Shown in pieces: positions 1 to 8,357 of a DNA stretch of 32,453 nt. The stretch is from contig JAUYRZ010000133.1 in the NCBI GenBank assembly GCA_030695565.1, positions 1 to 32,453 of the forward strand, given 5' to 3'. Under the pieces are notes generated by a model. The model had not been told where the DNA came from and searched no databases. It saw only the letters and a program-made list of their open reading frames with translations. How positions within the stretch are numbered: the first letter of the stretch is position 1; every line of letters begins with the position of its first letter. The stretch is from Archangium sp. (GTDB taxonomy: Bacteria > Myxococcota > Myxococcia > Myxococcales > Myxococcaceae). The position numbers and the translations under genes are program-made.

Positions 1-307
1 CCACCGCGCCCGCATCGTCCAGCCCTCCATCATCCACACCAGCGTCGCCCGCGCCCGCATCGTCGCCTCCGCCGGATCCGCCGCCACTCGCCCCCCCGGT
101 GCCCCCACCAAGACTCCCGCCCCCCGTCCCACCACCGGCGCCGCCCGTCATCGCACCGCCGCCGGTCGCCGTGCCACCGCCCGTCGCGTCACCGCCGCCC
201 GTTTCACCGCCTGCGTCATCGGAGACAACCGGCGGGTCGCACTTGCAGCCTGCCACCCCGAGAAGGACGAGAAACGACGTCGCGAAGAGAAAGTGGCGTG
301 GCGTCAT
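1..307 (-). CDS. Lipoprotein with Gly/Thr-rich linker (partial, C-terminus off the window)
   Basis: The reading frame opens at an ATG (complement of 305-307) with a GGAG ribosome site about 8 bases before it, and runs off the left edge without a stop. The first residues are a signal peptide ending in the lipobox LGVAGC (Cys21), so the product should be lipidated. A spacer made almost only of Gly and Thr (GGG, TGGG and similar runs) follows, then an Asp/Ala/Gly-rich stretch. The functional domain lies outside the window, so no function can be given. The layout (lipobox, low-complexity linker, unseen domain) matches other lipoproteins here, for example the one ending at 8354. It lies downstream of the MFS gene on the same strand, 316 bases away, so it probably has its own promoter. 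Confidence 0.72.
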   Translation of the reverse strand, partial: MTPRHFLFATSFLVLLGVAGCKCDPPVVSDDAGGETGGGDATGGGTATGGGAMTGGAGGGTGGGSLGGGTGGASGGGSGGGDDAGAGDAGVDDGGLDDAGAV

Positions 308-623
308 CGTAATCTCCGGAATGGGAATCGAAGGAGAGGTTACCAGAGGCGGAGCAGCCGGAGCGCACGATGTCCCGATGCGTGCGCGAAGCGGAGTTCT
401 GGCCGGTGTCGTCGAGCTGCGCGGTGAAGAGAGAAGAAGAACCCCGCGAAGTCGGGAGGAGGCTCGAGGTGAAGGCGAAGGTGGGCGAGGCGGGCACGGT
501 CAGCGTCAACCTGGAGGACTGACGACGGCGGCAGCGGTCAACTCTGGGGGCGGCAACTCACCGCTTTGCAGAGCCAGCCAAAGGCGAAGGGTTCGCGCTC
601 ATACCGGCCACCTCAGCTTCAAC
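308..623. other. Gene-free stretch
   Basis: This 316-base stretch lies between the stop of the MFS gene and the start of the partial lipoprotein gene. I see no convincing coding frame: the open frames crossing it are composition artefacts with no start signal or recognisable product. It should contain the lipoprotein promoter, reading leftwards, but I could not pick a convincing -35/-10 pair. The plus strand around 420-500 is purine-rich (GAAGAGAGAAGAAG). Confidence 0.5.
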
Positions 624-1895
624 CTACGGACGACCTCTCCCTGCTGCGCCGGGCGAGGTTTCCCGTCCCCTCAACAGCCACCACCAGATCGCACCAGACC
701 CCAGCAGGATCACCGACAACGAAGCCATCAGCACGCGCGGTTGAATGTGAAACGCGTCGAGCGCCTTCCCTCCGGCCCAACTCGAGAACCCGAGCACGAC
801 CAGAAAGAACATCGAGTCGACGGCGAATACCCGGCCGCGAAATCGATCTTCCACGCGCAGGTTGATGAGCGAGCTCGAAAACACCCACTGCGTCGCGACG
901 CCCATGTGAGCGAGCGACAAGCAGATCGCCGCCACCACCAGGTTCGGAGAAAACGCGAACAGCGCCCAGAACAGCGCAGTGACCACGAACGCCCAACCGA
1001 TGGCGCGCTCCAGAAACGGAGGACCGTCTCCACCGAACCGTCGCGCGATGAGCGGGCCAATCAGCGCCCCGATTCCGCGCATGCCGAGCAGCACGCCGAC
1101 ACCCGCGTCAGGCGAGCCCGGCACACCGAACACATGCCGGCCCATCACCGCGTAGAGCATCAACGCCGCGCCGCCGGTGATGCCCCAGCCGGTCTTCACC
1201 CAGAGCACGCGCCGAATCTCAGGGCGAGCGCGCACCAGCGCCAGCCCTTCGAGCAGATCAGTGAAGCCCAACCGCCCCGCGAGGGTCTTTGCAGCCGGCG
1301 GCTGCACCGGCCTGGGCACGACCGCGCGCGAGATGAAGAGGGCCGACAGGAGGTAGCTCAACGCGTCGACCACGAAGCTCGCGTCACGGCCGACCATGGT
1401 GGTGAGCAGGCCGCCGGCCACGGCACCAACGCCCAACATCGCGCTCCACGTGGCGCCTTGCAGGGTGTTGGCCGTGACCACTTCGTGCGGCTCGACCGTG
1501 CTGCCGATCGACGCCTGCTCTGCAGGATCGAAGAAGGCCGCGAGGCTCATCTGCGCGAAGGTCAATGCGTAGACGAGCCAGACGTCTTCGCGCGTTCTGA
1601 CCAGGAGGAAACCAAACACCACGACCGCTCTGAGCAGGTCGCACAGCACCATCACGTGCTTGCGCGAGAACCGGTCGGCCACCACGCCGGCCATTGGAGA
1701 AAGGAAGGCGGGTGGGAGGAACCGCGCGGTGAGCATCAACCCAACCGCTTCACTGCTGCCCGTGTATTCCTCGAGCAGGTTGTAGAGTGCGATCAGCGTG
1801 AACCAGTCGCCGGCCAGGCTGACGACGGAGCCCAGCCACAGCGCCCGGTAGTTGGGACGCGTTCTGAGGAGTTCGAAATAGCCAGGGGCCGTCAC
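624..1895 (-). CDS. MFS transporter, EntS/MFS_3-like exporter
   Basis: This 423-residue protein has many hydrophobic segments, as expected for a 12-helix major facilitator. The loop after the second helix carries a motif A variant (GVVADRFSRK, about residues 70-79), and the second half has a similar loop ending in ARRFGGDG. The overall look is that of the MFS_3/enterobactin-exporter-like group, which extrudes small molecules across the inner membrane by proton antiport. The substrate is not predictable. The start is a GTG, 51 bases after the phaC stop on the same strand, with a weak AGAGG upstream. It is the last gene of the PHA-linked run and may be co-transcribed with it, but the larger gap and the repeat at the phaC end make that less certain than for the upstream genes. 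Confidence 0.85.
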   Translation of the reverse strand: MTAPGYFELLRTRPNYRALWLGSVVSLAGDWFTLIALYNLLEEYTGSSEAVGLMLTARFLPPAFLSPMAGVVADRFSRKHVMVLCDLLRAVVVFGFLLVRTREDVWLVYALTFAQMSLAAFFDPAEQASIGSTVEPHEVVTANTLQGATWSAMLGVGAVAGGLLTTMVGRDASFVVDALSYLLSALFISRAVVPRPVQPPAAKTLAGRLGFTDLLEGLALVRARPEIRRVLWVKTGWGITGGAALMLYAVMGRHVFGVPGSPDAGVGVLLGMRGIGALIGPLIARRFGGDGPPFLERAIGWAFVVTALFWALFAFSPNLVVAAICLSLAHMGVATQWVFSSSLINLRVEDRFRGRVFAVDSMFFLVVLGFSSWAGGKALDAFHIQPRVLMASLSVILLGSGAIWWWLLRGRETSPGAAGRGRP

Positions 1896-1946
1896 GACGA
1901 GGCGCCTCTTGTCAGGGGCGGCTTCGTGACGCTCGTGGAAAAGACG

Positions 1947-2999
1947 CTAGCCCCGCACCCTGACCCTCTCCCGAAGGGAGAGGGAAGCACTGTCGTGTTT
2001 TTCGTAGAACGCGACCAACTGCGGCCAGAGCGTCTTGGCGGCGTGTTTGCTGACCACCGCGCCGACGTGCCCACCCGGCAGGTGCAGGTGCTGCTTGTCT
2101 TTCGCGCCGCACGCTTCGATCAACGCCGCCGCGCTGGGCCCCGGCACGATGTTGTCGTGCTCGAAGGTGACCGCGAGGGTGGGGCACACGAGGTTCTTCA
2201 GGTCGACCTGTTGGCCCTTGAGCATGAAGCGCCCGTGCACCAACGCGTTGCGCTGGTAGAGCTCACGAATGTACGTCCGGTAGAACTCGCCGGGGATCGA
2301 CACGTTGTCGTTGCCCCACGCCTCGAGCGCGAGGAAGCCGTCGAGGAACTCATCATTCCACGCGCGATCGATGAGGCTGACCGCCTTGGCGAGGGGCAGG
2401 GTGGGCCGGAGCAACTGAAACGCCGACTGCAGCAACTGCCACGGCACGTTGCCCGTACCCGCGACCAGCGCGTCGAGATCGAAACCCTTCAGGTTGGTCC
2501 ACCGCTGCAGCAGGCTGCCGTCGTCGAACTTCACGGGAGCAGCGAGCGCGACGAACGACTGCAGGTGCTCCGGGTGCACCGCGCCATGAATGGCCGCCAG
2601 CGTGCCGCCCATGCAGTAGCCGAGCACGTGGGTGCGATGGTGCGCGACCGTACCTGCCACCTTGCGGATCGCCCGGCCCAGCGCGGTGTCGACCACGTCA
2701 TCGAAGGTGACGAAGCGGTCTTCATCACCGGGCGTGCCCCAGTCGATGCAGAACACGTCGAAGCCCTGAGCGACGAGGTACTCCGCGAAGCTCTTGCCCG
2801 GCATCAGATCGAGCACGTAGTGCCGGTTGATGAGCGAGGGCACCAACAGCACGGGCGTCGGGTGCGAAATACCCTCGGGCCGCGCGCGGTAGCGCAGCAG
2901 CTTCCACTTGTTCTCCTGCCAGAACACATCTGCCGGAGTGACCCCGACCTGCGGCTTGGGGCGCGACAACAACCCAAGGAGATTGGTGATGCGCTTCAT
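1947..2999 (-). CDS. phaC: Class III polyhydroxyalkanoate synthase, catalytic subunit
   Basis: PhaC polymerises (R)-3-hydroxyacyl-CoA into PHA at the granule surface. The 350-residue length fits class III enzymes (about 355) rather than class I or II (about 560-600). The lipase-like box GYCMGG puts the nucleophile at Cys129. The other catalytic residues are Asp282 (EHDNIVPG) and His311 (GGHVG). The Cys-Asp and Asp-His spacings, 153 and 29, equal those I recall for Allochromatium PhaC (Cys149, Asp302, His331). The FCIDWGTPG segment (residues 83-91) is also typical. The ATG overlaps the stop of the acyl-CoA ligase gene by 4 bases (ATGA), with GGAGG ten bases upstream. The last residues, [12 protein letters not shown], are encoded by a dispersed repeat and look like an acquired tail. 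A class III enzyme needs a PhaE or PhaR partner; a short candidate lies two genes upstream. Confidence 0.93.
   Translation of the reverse strand: MKRITNLLGLLSRPKPQVGVTPADVFWQENKWKLLRYRARPEGISHPTPVLLVPSLINRHYVLDLMPGKSFAEYLVAQGFDVFCIDWGTPGDEDRFVTFDDVVDTALGRAIRKVAGTVAHHRTHVLGYCMGGTLAAIHGAVHPEHLQSFVALAAPVKFDDGSLLQRWTNLKGFDLDALVAGTGNVPWQLLQSAFQLLRPTLPLAKAVSLIDRAWNDEFLDGFLALEAWGNDNVSIPGEFYRTYIRELYQRNALVHGRFMLKGQQVDLKNLVCPTLAVTFEHDNIVPGPSAAALIEACGAKDKQHLHLPGGHVGAVVSKHAAKTLWPQLVAFYEKHDSASLSLRERVRVRG
1951..1988. repeat. Dispersed palindromic repeat, copy 1 (inside the 3' end of phaC)
   Basis: The plus strand reads CACCCTGACCCTCTCCC, a short loop, then GGGAGAGGG, giving a hairpin with arms of about nine bases. 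It is the same family as the copies at 19094-19138, 19157-19201 and 32417-32453. Here it lies within the phaC reading frame and encodes its last dozen residues. Confidence 0.75.
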
Positions 3000-4732
3000 T
3001 CGTAGAGCGCCTCCAGGCGCGTGCCGAACGCCTTGTAGACTTCCTTACGACGCACCTTGAGCGTGCTGGTGAGCAGGCCGCTCTCCACCGTCAACGGCGA
3101 GTCGATGATCGCGAACTTCTTGATCGACTCGTACGACGCGAGCTGCGTGTTCACCTGATCGATGCGCGTCTGCACCAGGGCCTTGCGGGCTTCGGTCTGC
3201 GCACCGCCCGTCACGCCGGCCTGCTCGAGGTGCGCGTTGACCGCCTGCTCGTGCAGCCAGACCGCGGCGACGAGGTAGCGGCGCGCGTCTCCGTAGACCA
3301 CCACCGTGGAGACGAACGGATCATCGCGGAAGCGGAGCTCGATGTTCGCGGGCGGCACGTTCTTCCCGCCGGCGGTGACCAGGATGTCCTTCTTGCGATC
3401 GATGATCTGCAGGAAGCCGTCATCGGTGAATCGGCCCACGTCGCCCGTCTTCAGCCAGCCGTCTTCGGTGAAGGCTTCGGCCGTGGCCGCGGGATCCTTG
3501 TGGTACCCGCCGAACACCGTGGGTCCCTTCGCCATGATCTCGCCGTCTTCGGCGAGCTTGAGCTGCACCGAGGGCAACACCTTGCCCACCGAGTCGAAGC
3601 GGAACGCGTCAGGCCGATTGAGCGTGAGCGTGGGCGAGGTCTCGGTGAGCCCGTAGCCTTCGATGATCAGCAGGCCCGCGGCGTGGAAGAACTCCTTCAC
3701 CTCGCGCTTGAGCCCCGCACCACCCGAGAGGCAGAACCGCAGCTCGCCCCCGGTGACCGCGCGCAGCGCCGCCTGGCGTTTGGCCGGCTCGCTCTCGTTC
3801 ATCGCCGACATCGCGAGCTTCTCCCAGATGGCCGGCACGCTCATGAACACCGAGGGCCGCACCTCTGGCAGGTACTGCAGCACCTTCGCGGGCTCACACA
3901 GGTAGGTGATCCAGCCGAGCGCATTGCCCAGGCACGCTTCGCCGAAGCCGAAGATGTGGCTCATCGGCAGCCAGAGCAGATCGACGTCTTTGGTCTCCAG
4001 CAGCGGCGCGTTGCTCTTGAGCCAGTCGGAGCCGTTCACGCCCACGTTGCGGTGCGTGAGGGGCACGCCCTTGGGGTTGCCCGAGGTGCCGCTGGTGTAG
4101 AGCATCTGCGCGACCTGATCGAGCGAGACAGAGGCGAGCAGCCGCTCGAACTCGCCCGGCGCTTCCTGATCACGCGCGGCGCCCAGGGCCTGCACGCGGC
4201 TCCACGAGACGAGCTTGCGCTCCACCTCGGCGACGGCAGGCACCGGCAGCCCCTTCGCGCGCATCTTCTCGATGATCGGGCCTGCCTCCATCGGCTGAGC
4301 GCTCAGGGTGACGATGCGGGTGACCTGCGCGTAGTCGCTCCATGACTCGAACACCCGCTGCAGCAGCGCAGGCGTATCCACGAAGAGGATCTTCGTGTCG
4401 GAGTGGTTGACCACGTAGGCCGCTTGCGGCGCGGTGTTCGCCGGGTACACGGGCACCATCACGCCACCGACCGCCTGAATGGCCATCGCCGCGCTGATCC
4501 ACTCCACCGAGTTCGGCGCGAAGATCGCTGCGCGATCGCCCGACTGCAGACCCTCGGACGCGAGGAACAGGGCCGCCTGGCGAATGCCCTTCGCGTACGC
4601 ACTCCACGTCACCGCCTGCCAGTCGCCTTCGGCGGTGGGCAGCATGAAGCGGGGCCGCGTCTTCCGCTCGGGGAGCGAGTCGAAGATGGCGCGGGGGGCA
4701 GGCTTGAGTTCGAGGAAGGGAGTGATGTCCAT
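2996..4732 (-). CDS. Long-chain acyl-CoA ligase (AMP-forming, FadD-like)
   Basis: This is a 578-residue ANL-superfamily enzyme, which activates a carboxylic acid to acyl-AMP and then acyl-CoA. The ATP-binding P-loop is [11 protein letters not shown] (212-222). Next come YGLTETSP (360-367), TGD (429-431) and the hinge region [17 protein letters not shown] (445-461). The C-terminal catalytic lysine is probably Lys559 in [12 protein letters not shown]. The overall form resembles bacterial long-chain fatty acid ligases of the FadD15 type. The gene starts 23 bases after the PhaE-like gene and overlaps phaC by 4 bases, so it very likely makes the CoA esters that feed polymer synthesis, or the fatty acyl-CoA from which they derive. 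Its chain-length preference cannot be read from sequence. Confidence 0.9.
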   Translation of the reverse strand: MDITPFLELKPAPRAIFDSLPERKTRPRFMLPTAEGDWQAVTWSAYAKGIRQAALFLASEGLQSGDRAAIFAPNSVEWISAAMAIQAVGGVMVPVYPANTAPQAAYVVNHSDTKILFVDTPALLQRVFESWSDYAQVTRIVTLSAQPMEAGPIIEKMRAKGLPVPAVAEVERKLVSWSRVQALGAARDQEAPGEFERLLASVSLDQVAQMLYTSGTSGNPKGVPLTHRNVGVNGSDWLKSNAPLLETKDVDLLWLPMSHIFGFGEACLGNALGWITYLCEPAKVLQYLPEVRPSVFMSVPAIWEKLAMSAMNESEPAKRQAALRAVTGGELRFCLSGGAGLKREVKEFFHAAGLLIIEGYGLTETSPTLTLNRPDAFRFDSVGKVLPSVQLKLAEDGEIMAKGPTVFGGYHKDPAATAEAFTEDGWLKTGDVGRFTDDGFLQIIDRKKDILVTAGGKNVPPANIELRFRDDPFVSTVVVYGDARRYLVAAVWLHEQAVNAHLEQAGVTGGAQTEARKALVQTRIDQVNTQLASYESIKKFAIIDSPLTVESGLLTSTLKVRRKEVYKAFGTRLEALYE

Positions 4733-4755
4733 GGGGTGGGCTCTGCCGTGAGGGT

Positions 4756-5055
4756 TCAGTTCTTCTTCAGCGCAGCCAACTTCTCTTCGAGGTCGATCAA
4801 CCGGCTCTGGATCTGATTGAGGGCGTGCAGGGTCTTCTCCTGGTCACGCTTGGAGGGCAGCCCGAGGCTTCCCCACCATTCTGCGCTCGCCTTCTCGACG
4901 TTCGCCTTCATCTTCATCGACGCGCTGAGCAGGTTGCCCATCGGCTGCAGCACGGCCGGTGACTTGAGCACCGTCTCCATCATCTCCGCGGTGCGCTGCT
5001 CCCACAGGTCGAAGCCCTTCTTCCACTGATCCCACAGCATCATCTGGTGCTCCAT
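4756..5055 (-). CDS. phaE: Short PhaE-like subunit of class III PHA synthase
   Basis: This is a 99-residue, mostly helical protein with Trp-rich amphipathic sequence ([15 protein letters not shown]) and a C-terminal coiled coil. The segment [18 protein letters not shown], continuing to [10 protein letters not shown], matches the conserved C-terminal PhaE pattern (LP.RRE.DEL...LHELRR) that I know from class III synthases. PhaE binds PhaC and is needed for its activity. Known PhaE proteins are two to four times longer, so this would be a minimal form. It sits 3 bases after lipoprotein B and two genes before phaC. The first ATG has no ribosome site and may rely on coupling. Met5, with GGAG six bases upstream, is an alternative start and would give about 95 residues. 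It could instead be a phasin; the position next to phaC favours PhaE. Confidence 0.66.
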   Translation of the reverse strand: MEHQMMLWDQWKKGFDLWEQRTAEMMETVLKSPAVLQPMGNLLSASMKMKANVEKASAEWWGSLGLPSKRDQEKTLHALNQIQSRLIDLEEKLAALKKN

Positions 5056-5058
5056 TGT

Positions 5059-5889
5059 TCAAAGGCCGAGGCGTCGAAGCTCGGCGGTGGTGGTGAAGTC
5101 GTCGTTGAGTTCGTTGTCGGGCGCGGTGGCGCGGGCCACTTCACCGAAACACTCGAACACCCAGCCGACCTGGCGGCGGGTGATCGTGTTGCCGATGGCC
5201 GGCTCGATGGTGGTGGTGGTGCGCACGCGCATGGTCTGGGTGAAGGTCACGTCGGGCAGCTCGAGCTGGCCCACCGCGTCGACGCGCACCTGGTAGGTGT
5301 CGCGGCCGGCGTACGGCAACCCGCGCACCATCGCGTTGGCGACCTGGCCCACGCTGATCCACTGCTTGTTGGGCTCGAGGGGGAAGCGGAAGATCGCCAC
5401 CGGCTGCGTGTAGACGACCAGGGTCTTGCCCAGCGTGGGCGCCTCTTCACGCGACGCGTAGCCGAGCAGGAGCAGGTCGTTGCCGTCGTTCAGGTAGACG
5501 CCCAGCGTGGTGCCGCCGAGGTCGAGGGCGGAGACGAACTGCCCGGTGGGAAAGCTGGCGGCGAACCAGTGACCGGCGAGGGCCGAGGCCGAGAGGGTGG
5601 CCACGCGATCGTCGGCGTAGTCGATCGAGAGATCCCACACGCGCTGGCCCGCGGGGTTGGTGGCCCCGGGGATCGCCACGGGCCGCGAGCTGCCGGGAGG
5701 CGAGGCGAGGTAGCGCACCGGAATGCCCAGCGCCGCCCTGAGCTCGGTCGCGTCGACGCGCCCGTCGAGGTTGGGCACGCACTCCAGCGGGGCGACGGCC
5801 GGCGCGGCGTACGCTTCTTTGCTCGGGTAGGTGCGGTTCTCGCCGCACGCGCACAGCACCAGCAAGCCAACGAAAAGAGAGCGCGTCAT
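5059..5889 (-). CDS. Lipoprotein B, paralogue of the lipoprotein at 8354-9385
   Basis: This is a 276-residue protein with a signal peptide and lipobox (VLCAC, Cys15). I recognise no named domain, but the region after the signal peptide aligns along its whole length with the lipoprotein encoded at 8354-9385. Shared features in order are CxPNxDG, a VWD/EWD site, GHW/GEW followed by SFP/NFP, LGV, ND.L.L.G, a FPL strand, a RVRT strand, ECFG.VA, and a final NE...FT...E.RRL. The composition (beta-rich, few helices) suggests an outer-membrane or periplasmic beta domain. It starts 3 bases after the barrel gene and ends 3 bases before the PhaE-like gene. Being inside a PHA operon, it may help capture or process the substrate. 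Unlike its paralogue it lacks the Gly-rich linker. Confidence 0.8.
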   Translation of the reverse strand: MTRSLFVGLLVLCACGENRTYPSKEAYAAPAVAPLECVPNLDGRVDATELRAALGIPVRYLASPPGSSRPVAIPGATNPAGQRVWDLSIDYADDRVATLSASALAGHWFAASFPTGQFVSALDLGGTTLGVYLNDGNDLLLLGYASREEAPTLGKTLVVYTQPVAIFRFPLEPNKQWISVGQVANAMVRGLPYAGRDTYQVRVDAVGQLELPDVTFTQTMRVRTTTTIEPAIGNTITRRQVGWVFECFGEVARATAPDNELNDDFTTTAELRRLGL

Positions 5890-5892
5890 TTT

Positions 5893-7470
5893 CTAAAATC
5901 TCCACGCGAGGCGAATGCGCCCGAGCTGCGCAGGCTGCGCCTTGAGCGATTGGGCTGGGTTGTCGAAGCCTGCGAAAGGGAAGAGCACGGCGTATTCAGC
6001 GAGCACGTCGAAGCCGTCTTTGCTCGCCCAGGTCAGCGCGCCGTGGAACTCCATGCCCAGCGCAGCGTCGTTGCCGGGCGTCGAGCTCGCGTAGAACGCG
6101 CGGCTGAAGGTGGCGTCGGCGGCGAGGGTGAGCTGGTAGCTGCGGAACTCCAGCAGCCGCGCCTTCGCCCACGGCCGCACGTACCAGGCGTCGGTGACGG
6201 TGCCGATGATCTCCGCGAAAAGAATGCGATCGACCCGGTAGTCGGGGTGGAAGCGCAGGTTGTCGATGCGGGTGTCGCGGGGAATGTCGAGCTGCGGGCC
6301 GTCGAGCTCGCCTGCGTTCGGCGTAGATCCCGCGGGCGGGAACGCACCAAAGCCCGGAGCGGGATCGCCACTCGCGGCGCCTGCGTTGAGGCCGCCGATG
6401 AACACCGAACCCGGAGCGCCGATGGTGGTCTCGATCGATCCGCCCAGTTGCAGCGACTGCACGCGATCACGCAGCAGCACGCCCGGGAGCAGCGAGGCCT
6501 GCTCGACGTCGGCGTAGAGCATCGCGGCCTCGGCCTCGAGCTTGAAGCCTTCGGTCTGGAAACGCAGCCAGCCGTCGACCACCGCCGCCTTGTAGCCACG
6601 GCGCATCACGGAAGCCGGGGTCAGCGTGGTGTCACCGCTCACCGGCAGGTAGGCCGCCGGCACGTCGTTGTCTTGCCAGCGGTACGAACCGAGCAGCCCG
6701 TACTCGAGCGTCACCCGGCCCGCGAGGCGGCGGCGCTTGCGGGTGTGGTCGTCTTTGATGTTCATGAAGGCGAACGAGAACGACTGCACGTCGGTGCTGG
6801 GATCGAGGATGAGCTGACGCTGCCCGTCTTTGCGGAACTGGGTCGGGCCCACTGCGCTGAAGTCGTAGGCCACGGCCCAGAGGTGGCCCACCAGCGACGT
6901 CACGAAGGCGACGCGATCAGCCTGGTCGCCCAGGTTGCAATCGAGACAGTCGCCGCCGTTCGACATCATGCCCAGGCCCCACATGTTCCCCATGCGGCCG
7001 GCCGCGAGGTAGCCGAAGGGCGTGAGCACTTCGCCGTACGCACGCTTGATGCGCAGCAAGGTGGCGGGGAACTGGCCGGGGCTGGCCGCGGGCGTAGGCG
7101 CGTTGCCTGCACCGGGCGAGAGCACCGGCGTCGAGCCGAACACCAGGTCGTCGATGAGATCGGCGCGCACCTTCACGGCGGCCGCGGCGAAGGGGGCGTA
7201 GATCGCGAGGTCCGTGCGCAGGCGCATGTCGGCGACGAAGAGTGACTGGCCCGTGGGGTTGCCCAGCGGCACGGGGAACAACGCGAGGCCCGACGGCGTG
7301 GTGCCGCGATCGAGATCGAGGTTGTTGAGCAGGTCGCCGCGCACGCGCAGGAAGCCGTGCAGCTCGACTTCGATCTTCTCACGCTGGAAGAGATCGTCGC
7401 CGTGATCGGCCAGGCCAGAGGCCAGGGCCTGAGTGGCGGCGAGGAGCAGGACGCTCGCGAACGCTCTCAC
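5893..7470 (-). CDS. Outer-membrane beta-barrel candidate, TIGR04551-like
   Basis: This is a 525-residue protein with a cleavable signal peptide (cut near ALASG) and alternating hydrophobic strands throughout. It ends in RIRLAWRF, the terminal aromatic residue typical of barrels inserted by BamA. It resembles the myxobacterial family TIGR04551 as I remember it (about 500 residues, function unknown); I could not check this. The sequence GDCLDCN (about residue 175) holds two cysteines that could form a disulphide. It starts with a GTG preceded by GGAGG at 7 bases and overlaps the hydrolase stop (GTGA). Its position between two related lipoproteins, upstream of acyl-CoA ligase and PHA synthase genes, suggests a role in passage of a hydrophobic substrate, which is an inference. 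Confidence 0.75.
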   Translation of the reverse strand: MRAFASVLLLAATQALASGLADHGDDLFQREKIEVELHGFLRVRGDLLNNLDLDRGTTPSGLALFPVPLGNPTGQSLFVADMRLRTDLAIYAPFAAAAVKVRADLIDDLVFGSTPVLSPGAGNAPTPAASPGQFPATLLRIKRAYGEVLTPFGYLAAGRMGNMWGLGMMSNGGDCLDCNLGDQADRVAFVTSLVGHLWAVAYDFSAVGPTQFRKDGQRQLILDPSTDVQSFSFAFMNIKDDHTRKRRRLAGRVTLEYGLLGSYRWQDNDVPAAYLPVSGDTTLTPASVMRRGYKAAVVDGWLRFQTEGFKLEAEAAMLYADVEQASLLPGVLLRDRVQSLQLGGSIETTIGAPGSVFIGGLNAGAASGDPAPGFGAFPPAGSTPNAGELDGPQLDIPRDTRIDNLRFHPDYRVDRILFAEIIGTVTDAWYVRPWAKARLLEFRSYQLTLAADATFSRAFYASSTPGNDAALGMEFHGALTWASKDGFDVLAEYAVLFPFAGFDNPAQSLKAQPAQLGRIRLAWRF

Positions 7471-8357
7471 GGTGCACCTCCGAGGAACGCGGCCAGGTCG
7501 CGGTTCGACGCCGAGATCGCCTCGATCATCGGGAAGTGGCCGCAGCGCGGGTAGACCTTCAGCTGGGCGTTGGGCAACTGCCGCACGAGCTTTTCCCCGA
7601 CGGAGACCGGGGTGACCAGATCTTCCCGGCCCCAGAGGAGCAGGGTGGGCACGGTGATGGTCTTGTACCGCGGCTCGAGCTCTTCGAAGCGCATGCCACG
7701 CACGGCCTCGAGTGCACCTGCGCGGGTGCCCGGGCGCGCGAAGGCCTTCTCCACTTCGTCGGCCAGGTGCTGGGTGACCATGTCGGGATCGTAGAAACCG
7801 AGGGTCAGCCGCTCGTCCGCGCGCTCTGAATAGAAGAGGCCGAAGAGCACCTCACCCACGCCCTTGGCGCGCGCCATGTGGAACATGGAGGGCAGCTGCT
7901 CGTCGTAGACCCACGCGTCGTACAGCGCGATGCGCTCGACCTGCTCGGGGTAGTCCAGCGCGAAGGCCAGCGCGACCGAGGAGCCGTAGGAGTGGGCGAC
8001 CAGCGAGATCTTCCCCACCTTGCGCTCGTCGAGCACCGCCTTGAGCAGCTTCGCTTGCGAGGCCGGCGAGTAGTCGGCGACGGGGCGATCCGTCCACCCG
8101 AAGCCACGCATGTCGATGGCGATGATTCGGTGATCCTTCACCAGCTGCGGCATCACCGTGACCCAGTTCTCGATGCTCGAGGCAAAGCCGTGCAGCAACA
8201 CCACCGCCGGGCCTTCACCGACGTCGACGTAGCGAACGCGCGTGCCTTCGACCTGAAGATACGTGGCGTCTTTCGGCTCGCCGGGCATGGGGCCGTTGTG
8301 AAAGTGCAGGCAGCCGCTCCCCAGGAGCGCCAGCACCAGGGCAGCGCGCAAATTCAA
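7467..8357 (-). CDS. Lipid-anchored alpha/beta hydrolase with TTG start
   Basis: This is a 296-residue hydrolase with a full triad: Ser123 (AHSYGS), Asp246 (WGREDLVTP) and His274 (CGHFP). The oxyanion loop is HGF (56-58), and a cap region lies between residues 145 and 225. The N-terminus MNLRAALVLALLGSGC is a lipoprotein signal with Cys16, so the enzyme should be anchored outside the inner membrane. No ATG precedes it. The best start is the TTG at 8355-8357, with a perfect GGAGG 8 bases upstream and overlapping the stop of the previous gene (TTGA). Starting at the Met of GPMPGE would lose the signal. An in-frame extension further upstream is an artefact running through the lipoprotein gene. 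The likely role is hydrolysis of an ester or lipid at the envelope; the substrate is unknown. Confidence 0.85.
   Translation of the reverse strand: MNLRAALVLALLGSGCLHFHNGPMPGEPKDATYLQVEGTRVRYVDVGEGPAVVLLHGFASSIENWVTVMPQLVKDHRIIAIDMRGFGWTDRPVADYSPASQAKLLKAVLDERKVGKISLVAHSYGSSVALAFALDYPEQVERIALYDAWVYDEQLPSMFHMARAKGVGEVLFGLFYSERADERLTLGFYDPDMVTQHLADEVEKAFARPGTRAGALEAVRGMRFEELEPRYKTITVPTLLLWGREDLVTPVSVGEKLVRQLPNAQLKVYPRCGHFPMIEAISASNRDLAAFLGGAP

Noticed and set aside
60-220. Short GGC/GCC-type repeats that resemble a repeat array
   Set aside because: They encode the Gly/Thr-rich linker of a lipoprotein, with no unique spacers, so it is not a CRISPR array.
99-3005. Very long plus-strand open frame (968 residues)
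   Set aside because: It runs antisense through the MFS and phaC genes, is Arg/His/Gln-rich without domains, and results from high GC at third codon positions.
5047-7245. Plus-strand open frame of 732 residues
   Set aside because: It is antisense to lipoprotein B and the barrel gene, which have signal peptides and good starts; the frame has the same artefact composition.
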